Positions 35,001 to 44,709 of a DNA stretch of 64,000 bases are shown here, piece by piece. Position numbers and translations under genes: made by a program. How positions within the stretch are numbered: position 1 is the stretch's first letter; the number at the start of each line of letters is the position of its first letter. Source of the DNA: Dillenia suffruticosa (lineage: Eukaryota; Streptophyta; Magnoliopsida; Dilleniales; Dilleniaceae). The DNA is taken from NCBI GenBank assembly GCA_033439265.1, contig JAVTVX010000031.1, positions 605,501 through 669,500 of the forward strand. The letters run 5' to 3'. The notes below the pieces were generated by a model. It was given only the letters and a program-made list of their open reading frames with translations. It did no database searches and was not told the origin of the DNA.

Positions 35001-35277
35001 ATTTCTTAAATATGTGAAATTTCATTTAAATATCTCTATTTAAATGTGTAGGCCTTCTTTTAGCCATTTTTGACGTCTTTAGGTCTTGCTGGTGCTTGTT
35101 GAGAAGGTTTTCAATTTACCGATAAAATTTTCGGTTTCAGCGATTTTGAGGGAAACCTCAAAGTAAATAAATAGAAAATTAAAATTTCATCTTAGATGCC
35201 TCAAAAGGATGTTAATATATATATATAGAAACATGAGAAGCGGTACATGATACATAGTTACCGAAAATGGTGTTACA
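32076..35277 (-). mobile_element. 3' LTR (3.2 kb) of minus-strand Ty3/gypsy element
   Basis: The plus strand runs from TGTCATGCCCCGATC (32076) to CGAAAATGGTGTTACA (35277); on the minus strand it begins TGTAACACC and ends GGGGCATGACA. It is directly preceded (minus strand) by a polypurine tract and the end of pol at 35278-35447, so this is the 3' LTR. It is inserted into copia copy A after 'ggttggtg'. A near-identical LTR lies at 53061-56208. A (TA)n run at about 32230-32245 is shared with that copy. No gene is inside; short open frames such as 32465-32731 are not supported. Confidence 0.9.
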
Positions 35278-35300
35278 ATTTCTAACCCCCTAATAAAAAG
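35278..35300 (-). other. Polypurine tract of the minus-strand gypsy element
   Basis: On the minus strand CTTTTTATTAGGGGGTTAGA then AAT abuts the LTR start TGTAACACC. It fixes the element's direction and identifies 32076-35277 as its 3' LTR. Confidence 0.75.
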
Positions 35301-35447
35301 TTTTGTCCTCGAAACTATATATTGAAAAGTTAGAGGTATTGTCTCCTCATAGTATCCTCCGGTTCCCAAGTCTACTCCTTGACTTGGTCACTCCTCCACA
35401 AAACTCGTACCAGGGGGCACCTCATTGCTTTTTAGCTTCTTGGTCTA
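35301..35447 (-). pseudogene. Gypsy pol C-terminus (chromodomain-like end)
   Basis: Minus-strand frame: 'VRVLWRSDQVKE', a stop, 'TWEPEDTMRRQYL'. This is the typical C-terminal chromodomain-like segment of chromovirus integrases (V.W.....eaTWE.e..mr..yp). It continues the frame interrupted at 38546 by the nested solo LTR. The stop and frameshift show decay. Confidence 0.8.
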
Positions 35448-38285
35448 TGTCACGCCCTGGCCAGGATCGTGAACAGCTGCCCGTTGTCCTGAATGCCGAC
35501 TGTATTTTTACAGAAAATCGGGCAGAATCTTCCCATATTTCGGAGGTTTCTCAAGTATAATTAATCCTGTATAAATCACAACCATTCTGTAAAATAAATA
35601 AATGGCCATCCCGATCTCTCCAAAATCAACAAATCCCACAGTCAACATTCAGAATAATGCAAGGCCATACAAATTTCCAGCAATCTAGCCACAGACCTCT
35701 ACTGTCATGCCCCCGTCAAAGGCATGGACAGCTGCTAGTCACCCCTCTTGTGATTTAGAGGTGGCACCGAGCGATCCTAGATTACACTTCTAAGACATAA
35801 CACATTCCCAAGTACATACACAACAAATAAGAAATGCCTCAATGCAATGTTATGCAATGACATGAGAGTTCCACAATTTAAATGTCCATATTTATACAGT
35901 CATCCCAGAATTACACAATGGTCGCCTATAGATCTCAGAATACATATATATTACCAATATAAATTTTGCAGCAGAAATATATAATGACTTCTCGAGTCTA
36001 AACCAGATCTCCCAATGATACTGAGCGTCCTAAAAGCAATGCTCCTTATCAAATATTATCTCTGAAACAAGAAAGAAAATAAGGGGTGAGTACTCAGGGA
36101 AAAAATACTCAGTAAGTGAGTGGGTCAATGCAATCGTCTAATATGAAGTGTGAAACTGGAGTGTCAAAATTTAAGTGTACGAATCATATTTCAAATCATC
36201 ATACTTTTCATTTCAACAATATATCATTAGCACGCATTTTCAAGTCAAATATGCATTCAAAGCACTGTCATTAAAATCATAGAGCTGCCAGCCGAAAATG
36301 TCCTGGCAGAGGTCTACCACGACCTATGACAGCCGCACCGGGGGTGTTATATACAAGTTTATTTAAAGTGCTCTCTACCCCGGCGTTAGCGACGGATCTC
36401 GTCCAGGTACTAGACTTGGAGAGAGTATCCAAATTCTCCCCTTTTCAGGTTCAACCTGGCTAGTACCGTGTCGTTAATCAAATCACGACAACTCATGAGA
36501 TACCCCAGGTCTAGGCATATCCGGACGCCACCAAAGCATCTTTCACGGTGTCCTTCGTAACTACAGAATAATACATATCAAAACCCTCAAGGCCAAATCC
36601 AAAATCGTATCAAAATGTACCGAAAATCAGGTTCACAAACCAAATGCAACATATAGCATAAAATGGCACATTATACATTTCAACCACATGAAAGCATAAT
36701 TTCAATATTTCAACACAGTTTTTGGACACTCCATCGGTTCACAAAAATCAGTTTCAAAGCCAGTCAAAACATTTCAAGCACGCTACAAATCATGCTTATT
36801 TATCAAATATTTTAAAATAGGGTTTACACATTAAACAAAAGTATTAAAATAAATCCCACTCACCGTTTTGGGGAGGATAGCGTACTCCCCAATAAAACCA
36901 CAACATGTAGAATCAAAGCTCCTCTCAATCGAATCACCAAGAAAGCCAACCTAATCAAATCATCACGATTTTCATCAAATTTCTGACTATTTTAAGGGTT
37001 TATCATTTTCCTTAAGTTTTTACAAACTCTAAATTCTTCAATTTATAAATATACACCAATGTCATTTTAACAATATCGAAACCTATTTTCATTTTCAAGT
37101 CAAAAACATACTCTAAAATTTCTGCACATTTAACCACATGTTCTAAGGACTTAAATATAGATTTTAAGCTACAACAACATAAATAAAACTTCCGATTCTA
37201 AATTCATCCTAAAGTCGACAAAAAGTAAATTTAAATATGGAAATAATTTCATTTCCCTCACCAAGGTTTATTCGAATCTCAACCCTAACTTTCGTTCGCC
37301 CGTCAGATTAATTTAAAACCTGTGATATTTACAAATTTGAACGATATTAGCAACTAACTCAAATTTCTAAACACCAAACCCTAGAACCTTAACCAATCAC
37401 AGTCGTTACCTGCAGTGAAGATGCAAGTGAGCTCTCGAAGGAGAAAGCCGGTCGCGGGGTCGCGGGCCGTCGCGGGCTCATTGGCTGGTGGGCTGGCGGG
37501 TTGGTGGGCTGGTGGGCTGGCCCGCTGGTTGGCTCATAGGTCAGTAGGCTAGCGGGCTTGCAGGCCGGCGCGCTCACGGGCTAGGGGCTTACGGTCGCCA
37601 GCTGGAGCGCTCGTGGGCTGGAGTGCGCACTCGCGAGAGACCGCAGTCGCGCACTGAGGCATGCTCGTGCGAGGGAGGTCACGCTGGGGGTGCGCTCGGG
37701 CAGGGTAGCTCGTGCAGGGGTACGCTGGCGCTCATGCAGGGGCACGCTGGCGCTCGTGTAGGGGGGTCGCATAGTCGCGCTCTGTCGAGCGCTGTCGTGT
37801 TGTGGCATGCTCAGTTGCACTGTGGCGCGCTCGAGAGAAGGCCGCGTGCTCGCGCTTGCGCCGTGGCAGAAGGCGCTGCAGTCGCGCGCTGTGGCGGGGG
37901 GAGGCGCTGCAGGCTAGCGTGCTTGCGGAAGCAGGTGAGGGGGCGCGATTCACGGCTCGCGATGGAGTGCGATTAAGAGGGAGATCGCAAGAGAGATCAC
38001 GAACAGCGAAGGGAGAGAGAGAGAGTGACAGAGAAATCGGGAGAAGGAAATAGAGAGAGAGAGAAAAAGAAGAAGACGGTGGTGGTGGTGGTAGTGGTGC
38101 GCGGCGGCTTCGGGCGAGGGAGGCGCTGCCGCGGGATAAGAAGAGGCGGGGAGAGGGGAGACGAAGTGTCGAAGAGAGAGAGAGATGAAGAGAGAGAGAT
38201 AGATTAAGGCTTTTAGCCCTAATCTGACGAGGGGCAGTGCCGCGTTTCGGGCCGAAACGCGGCGTTTCCTCCTTCCTCTCTCTCT

Positions 38286-38316
<31 letters not shown>

Positions 38317-38545
38317 AAGCATATATATATATATATATATTCACATCCACCTTTTTGCTAGCTTGTGAATTTCATAAAAATAATGGGTTCGCTACGATTT
38401 ACGAGCACGACAACTTAATTTATACCAAAAATTCAATTTAAAGACCCCAAAAATCAAAAATCAATATAAATAAAAATTTTTCCTCTATGTATATAAATAT
38501 TTCAAAACCAATACACTTGTTCGGGCACCGAGTGTCGGTGTTACA
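35448..38545 (-). mobile_element. Solo LTR (3.1 kb) nested in gypsy pol
   Basis: The plus strand runs TGTCACGCCC (35448) to CGGTGTTACA (38545). Flanks GTCTA (35443-35447) and GTCTG (38546-38550) form a 5 bp target duplication with one mismatch, and the interrupted pol text joins across the insertion. There is no internal region or second LTR, so it is a solo LTR. It carries a GC-rich domain (about 37410-38270) with repeated 'gctggtgggctgg' and 'gcgctc' words, a poly-T run at 38289-38314 and (AT)n at 38321-38340. Open frames of 60-200 codons on both strands across the GC-rich part are low-complexity Arg/Ala/Ser text. A second TGTCATGCCCCC sits at 35703. Confidence 0.88.
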
Positions 38546-41452
38546 GTCTGCCTATCAAATATAGCCACGGGCTGAACAATAAAACTCAAGTCATCTCTTA
38601 GCTCTACTGTGGAGGTTCCAGCACACGAGAGGGATCTAGTAAATATTTCCTCAGCATGGAGACATGAAATACGTCGTGAATACGTGCAAGTTCAGTTGGC
38701 AGATCTAGTCTATAAGCTACCCTTCCAATCCTTTTCAGGATTCATAATGGTCCACTGTATCTGGGGTTGAGTTTTCCCCACTGTCTGAATAGTATCACTC
38801 CCTTCCAAGGAGATACTTATAGAAAAACCATGTCTCCCTCCTCAAACTCAAGTGGTTGCCACCGTCTATCAGCATAACTTTTTGTCTATAATGGACAGCC
38901 TTCATTCGAGCATGGATGACTTCACCTTCTCTCGAGTCTCCTCAATCAGCTCAATACTACAGAGTCGTCTTCTCCAACCTCGTCCCAGCATAATGGTGTC
39001 CTATGCTTTCTCCCGTACAAGGCTTCGTCTGGTGGCATTCCAATACTGGCCTGATAACTGTTATTGTATGCGAACTCCACCAACGGGAGGTGCTACTCCC
39101 AACTACCTCTGAAATGCATCACATATGCCTCAGCCTGTCCTCTAACATCTGGATGCTCTTCTGTGACTGACTATCTGTCTGGGGGTGAAAAGCAATGCTA
39201 AAGTGTAGCCTAGTACCCATGGCCTCCTATTGCTTTGGCCAAAATCTCGAGATAAAACAGGGATCTCTATCTAACACAATCGACACAGGAACCCCATGAA
39301 GTCTGACTATTTTGCTGATATATAGACGAGTCAAACCCTCCAGCAAATAGCTACTACGAATGGGTAGAAAATGTACAGACTTGGTGAGTCTATCAACAAT
39401 CACCCAAATAGCATCATGTCATGTTGGAGTCCGTGGAAGTCCCATAACAAGATCCATCATGATGTGTTTCCACTTCCACACAGGAATGGGAAGGGCTGTA
39501 GTGTTCTTGTAGGCTGCTGATACTCAGCTTTCACCTGTTGGCAGACCAAACATTTGGTTACATACTCAGTGACCACCCGTTTCATCCCGGCCCACCAATA
39601 ACTTTCTTTAATAGTCCGATATATCTTGGTAATACTTGGATGCATCGCATAGGCAGAAGAGTAGGCCTCCTCAAGTATAGCCCTCTGAAGATCGCCATCA
39701 GCGGGAACGCAGACCCGCTCCTTGAATTCCAAGAGTCCATCCTTCTGAACTTTGAAATTCCTGTCGTCTCCTTTGCGGATTTTCTCAATAATATCCTGGA
39801 GTTCCTCATCTAAAATCTGGAGCTCCCGAATGTGGTCAACCAGAGTCGGCCTCACCTCGAATCTAGCTAGAAGTGTACCATGCTCATCATTGGCCAGACT
39901 GACTCCCAATGAGCATAGTCCCTTGAGACAAAAGAGGTAGGCACTCTTGAATGATGAGGAAGATGATGACTTGCAGCTCAGAGCATCCTCAACTGTGTTG
40001 GCCTTGCTAGGATGATAGTCTATGACAAGGTCATAATCCTTGAGAAGTTCCAACCATCTCCTCTGTCTCAGATTAAGCTCTTTCTCCGTGAATAAGTACT
40101 ACAGGCTCTTATGATCCATGTACACTCGGCACGTCACCCAATAGAGATAATGCCACCATATCTTCAATGCAAAGACTATGATTGCCAACTCAAGATTGTG
40201 GGTCGGATAGTTTAGTTCATGCTTTTCCAATTATCTAGAGGCGTATGCAATGACCTGATCGTCCTGCATTAGTACACAGCCCAAACCTGACCGGCTGGCA
40301 TCACTGAACACTATATACTCCCGGCCGTTGGTGGGAAGAGTTAGAATTGGTGCCGATGTCAACCGTTGTTTGAGCTCCTTAAAACTCGTCTCACAGCGGT
40401 CATCCCAAACAAACTTTACGTCCTTACGAGTCAAGTTAGTCAGTAGAGATGCAATCCTAGAGAATTCCTCTATAAATCTCTGATAGTTTCCTGCTAGTCC
40501 AAGAGAACTCCCAACCTTAGTAGCCGTCTTTGGCTGCTCCTAGTTTATGATGGCTTCAACCTTCTGTGAATCAACCAAAATACCCTCCACAAAAATAACA
40601 TGCCCTAAGAACCCGATTTTTCTGAGTCAAAACTACACTTAAAGTACTTGGCATATAACTTCTTCTCGCGAAGTATCTGTTATACAGTACGCAGATATTG
40701 GGAGTGCTCCTCATCACTCCGTGAGTAGACACGTATGTCATCTATGAATACTATGACAAATTGTTCAAGAAAATCATGGAATACCCAGTTCATCAAGTCC
40801 ATGAACACGGCTGGGGTATTTGTCAACCCAAACGGCATGACCAAAAATTCAAAGCGGCCATATCTAGTACAGAAAGCAGTCTTGGGCACATCCTCGCCCC
40901 TGGCAGAGATGAAGAAACTTCGCCCTCTTCTGATCTTGTTGGTACTCCGTAAAGTACCTCTCGTTAAACTCTCGCATAAAGTCTTCTAAACCTGGGGGCT
41001 CTGTAGAGTCATCAACCACGGTCTCCCACCAAGCGAGAGCATCACCATCCAATAAATGCACTATCACCGTCAGTTTCAACTCGTCTTCTAGACCCAGATC
41101 TGTCAGTATTAGGTGGGTCCGGTTGACCCAATGCTTTACTGCCATAACATCACTTGATCCGCTAAAATCGGTACAACCCAACAATCAAGTCTCCTTGACC
41201 AACTGGGTTAACTCGTGGATGTGGCGGAGTACAGGAATCGTGTTGTTGCTTGGGGTAGGCACTAAAGAAATAAGGCTAGTCGGGGCAGGTGCCGCTACAG
41301 CTGGAGTGAGAACTATAATAGATGGTGGCGAGGGCTACATCCGTACCTCGTGGTTGTTCCACCACTCATGCCACTGCCTCAAGGTATCTAGCGGAGATAT
41401 CAGATTTTGGCTCTCGGAATTTCGACCATAAGAATCGGCAGGGGTGGATTTT
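38546..41452 (-). pseudogene. Ty3/gypsy (chromovirus-like) gag-pol remnant, internally deleted
   Basis: Reading the minus strand from 41452: gag text with 'ALAWWETVVDD' and '[18 protein letters not shown]' (about 41030-40930, retrotransposon gag domain), which runs at about 40900 straight into RT '[20 protein letters not shown]'. The gag C-terminus, protease and RT N-terminus are therefore missing. RT continues '[12 protein letters not shown]' (about 40740, catalytic DD). RNase H: 'YIVFSDASRSGLGCVLMQ' (about 40300). Integrase: 'KESYWWAGMKRVVTEYV' and 'CLVCQQ' (zinc region, about 39590-39530), then '[15 protein letters not shown]' (core, about 39400). The tail 'VFHVSMLRKYLLDPSRVLE' (about 38650) is interrupted by the solo LTR. 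Several stops make it inactive. Confidence 0.88.
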
Positions 41453-41685
41453 TATTCAGAAAAGTAAAGCAACCTTGATAGCCAAAGGATATGCATAACA
41501 AATGGAAGTGGATTTTTATGAAGTTTTTGCTCCAATTGCAAGGATTGATACCATCAAGATGTTAATAGCATTAGCTGCTAAAAAATGTTAGCCACTTTAT
41601 CAATTAGATGTGAAATCTACATTCTTGAATGGTAAGTTAAAAGAGAAGGTTTATGTGGAGCAACTAGTTGGTTTTATTGCTTAAA
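41453..41685 (+). pseudogene. Copia copy B, RT fragment left of the CACTA insertion
   Basis: From 'tattcagaaaagtaaagc' onward this matches copy A from about 30783 almost base for base, including the in-frame stop after 'AKGYA', 'FYEVFAPIARIDTIKML' and '[17 protein letters not shown]'. It starts abruptly against gypsy gag and ends at the AAA target duplication of the CACTA element. It continues at 51982. Confidence 0.9.
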
Positions 41686-41699
41686 CACAACAAAAAAAG

Positions 41700-42245
41700 A
41701 CAAATTTTGCAACAAAATTTGGGACGAAATTGGAAGAAAAATTCGTCGGAAAACACATTTGCGACGAATTTTGCAACAAATATTTTTTCGTCGCTAATAA
41801 GTTGTCGCAAAAATTTGGGACGAAAAATTAATTATTCGTCGCAAAAATTTGCAACAAATATTTATATGTTCGAAAATTTGTCGCAAATTTGCAACGACAT
41901 TTGCGACGAAAAAGTTTTCGTCGCTAATTTTGCGACGAAAACTTTTTCGTCGTAAAATTAGCGACGAATAGATATTTCATCGCAAATTTCCCTTTGCGAC
42001 GAATAATTATTCGTTGCAAAATTCGTAGCAAAATTTAGCGACGAAGATTATTTCGTCGCAAATTTTCGGACGAATACTATTTTCGTCGCAAAATTTGCGA
42101 CGAATACTATTTTGTTGCAAAATTGCGACAAATCTTATTTCGTCCCAAATTTTTGCGACGAAACAATATTTGTTGCTAAATTTGTCACGAATATTATATG
42201 TTTTACAACGAATATAAATTCTATTATAATATTTGGACAAAATTT
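41700..42245. repeat. Left subterminal repeats of the CACTA element
   Basis: There are about twenty 'ttcgtcgc' or 'gcgacgaa' words in both orientations, commonly as TTCGTCGC-aaa-tttGCGACGAA mirror pairs. In En/Spm, short subterminal repeats bind the TNPA protein; a similar role is inferred here. Short open frames in this part are repeat by-products. Confidence 0.8.
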
Positions 42246-42491
42246 ACGTGCTCACCCAACATTATCAACAATATTATCATCCAAATCATTTTTAATATAA
42301 AATATAAACAATCTATACTCATAATTATAACTACCTATTCAATAAGATCAAAAAATTAAACATTTAACAAGCAATCATATTTATAATATCTAACCAAAAA
42401 GCAACATCAAAACTAAATAAGTTGTCGGAATATCTATGTTCAAGCATAAAAAAAAAAAATCAATATAACAGTAACATAACAGTTCACAATC
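42246..42491. other. AT-rich 3' flank of the TNPA-like gene
   Basis: Lies between the last exon and the left subterminal repeats. It would hold the 3' untranslated region and poly(A) signals; no specific signal can be asserted. Confidence 0.35.
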
Positions 42492-44445
42492 TCAAGTATG
42501 ACCTCCACCATCACCATCATCATCATCATCATCAAAAAAATCATCACCCTCATCACCAACACCCTCATCACCATCGCAAGCATTATCAGGAGGAGAAATA
42601 GAAGGGGGAATCTGATTTGGAGCGGAGAATAACTGAAGATGCTGCATGATTAACATTTGTTGCGTGCGGACCTCGTGCAATTCTTGCGTGTGCTTTGCTT
42701 GAAGTTCACTGAATGCCTGATCTCTTTTCAGTAGCAAGTTCTTCAATTGGCTCACCTCTTCATTCAATTGATTTATTTGTGCTCTAACTGCTGGTGGTGT
42801 GGAAGAAGATAAACCGGCGTTTTTGTATGTTCTGCTCAAAGAACCTAGCCCAACTACTCTACTCCCTTTTCGTCCACCAGTCACCTCAAGCCATGTATTC
42901 ATGTTATCAACAGATGGCTCAGATCCGCCAGCATCATCACTAGCACTCGAATTTCTACATGCTAGCTCGTCATATTTCTCCTACATTGTCATGACAACAA
43001 TTAAAATAAAATTACAATAACATTATAATTCAAACACATAATCAAGGAAAATAAATAATTTTGTAACATAAATCATGACACCATATAGGATCTAAATTAT
43101 GAACATTCATATTAACATTAAATAAGTTGAAATTTGAGGAAAAAAAAGTAAAAGAGAATGTGTAGCAAGTAATTCATTAGAAATCAAAGAATCAAGTCAA
43201 AAATAAAAATAAACTTGGGAGAGACTAACATAAAGAAATCATCTTCATACATCGTTATGATATTCTCAACATAAAATATTCATATCAACATTGAAAATGT
43301 AGATAAAGTAATTGGAACAATTGAAATTACAAACCTTAATTGCTCTAGCTCTCTCCCCGCTCCAAGTCTTGTCTTTTTTCTGAAATGTGCGCGTGAAAGT
43401 ATCTATGAATGAAGGCTCGGTCCCTATTTCCTTTGCCTAAAATAAAAAAACACTATTACAATTAATGATATACTTTAAAGTAGATAAAAAAAATTAATAT
43501 TTGTATAAAATTACCAATCTATTTCTATGTTCACCGATAGTGATCGAGCCTCCCGCATACGTCGCAGACGATTCCCCTGAATTATAAGATCGATTTTTTT
43601 TATTTTGCTCACTCCTTCGTTGACTCTCCTCCGATTCCCAAAAATTAAGAATCCTGCCCCAATTTTGCTCGGTGATGCAGTTGGGCTTTTTTGCATGTCT
43701 CTTTGCATGATTTAAAACGTGTCGAATGTGATCGCCACATTTTTTCTTCCAAATCCTTCTTACTTCCAATTCTTCAGTCTCGTCCCAAGTGAATACTCGC
43801 TGCAATGGAAAGCAAGCAATAACTTATAAAGCTATTAACTTCATTTCATATATAAACTGATTGGGATAACTTACCTTAAACTCGTTCCACCATAGTTCTT
43901 TTGTTTCATCCGGAGTGCTTGTGTAAGACATCGAAGCCCCTCCCCAATGATTATTCACAATTCTATTCAGCTCGTGAATAACATGTACAGAATTTGTAAA
44001 TCTATCGTAATGTTTCAAACAAACAATGTTAAATAAATATGATAGTTAAAAGAAGAAATTAATTCATAAATAAAAAAAATAATACATCTAAAAATTTAAA
44101 ATTTTAGTACTTACGAATCTCCATATGGGGCTATTATCTCTCGATTGTCTTCTCTATCGGCATGCAACTGTTCCACCGAAGGGACTGCTGAAGGTACATT
44201 GCTAGCGATGTGTTGAGAGTGTGAAGGGCCTGCAATAGAAGGGGGAGGCGAAGGTACGTTGCCGGCAAGGGAATGCGATTGCGAAGCTGCCTAAGCGGAC
44301 TGCGATGGTGAAGAGCGTGAATTTCCATCCGAATTGCGTCTATGGCCGCCACGTCGAAACTGTCAACCATATTACAATTTAAACCAAAAAATATAAATTG
44401 CATATTCATCATATACCTAATTAAGAATATGAATAAACTTACCAT
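42492..44445 (-). pseudogene. TNPA-like (Transposase_24, Ptta/En/Spm) gene, six inferred exons, one premature stop
   Basis: Inferred exons (minus strand): 44445-44443 (the ATG codon alone), 44359-44115, 44001-43875, 43799-43515, 43436-43335, 42980-42492. All introns are GT-AG and all phases agree, giving 416 codons. A single in-frame TAG at 44293-44291 interrupts exon 2 after 'SSPSQSA'. Content: a Ser/Gln-rich N-terminus; 'TKELWWNEFK' and 'FTWDETEELEVRRIWKKK'; 'NWGRILNFWESEESQRRSEQ' with 'KKNRSYNSG' and 'GSITI' (the Transposase_24 pattern W..i...W.S......S..nk.NR....G..s); a coiled coil ('INQLNEEVSQLKNLLLKRDQ', about residues 323-366); and a very acidic Asp/Gly tail. En/Spm TNPA binds subterminal repeats and works with the transposase. 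It starts 265 bp after the TNP2 stop in the same direction. The minimal first exon is the weakest part of the model. Confidence 0.78.
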
Positions 44446-44709
44446 ATTTAATTTGATAAATTATTTCCGACGAAACAAGGTACCAATATGTGAAGAAATT
44501 TTCTTGAATGACCTATACAAAAAAAAAGATAGTATATTAACAAATTCAATATATAAATTTAAGAATAAGAATGTAAATAAACAAAAATTTTTATTAAGAA
44601 ATTTGCAAAAAATACTTGTCGACTAACTTACCCACTTAAAAGAAATATATTATCATATATCAAGAAAAATATCTGAAATTTATTATATGAAGAGAACAAA
44701 ATTTACCCG

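Noticed and set aside
37623..38322. Arg/Ser-rich open frames on both strands (up to 196 codons)
   Set aside because: They lie in the GC-rich and CT-rich part of a solo LTR; overlapping in several frames with no motif.
42007..42240. Open frame with repeated 'FVAKF' text
   Set aside because: By-product of the CACTA subterminal repeats.
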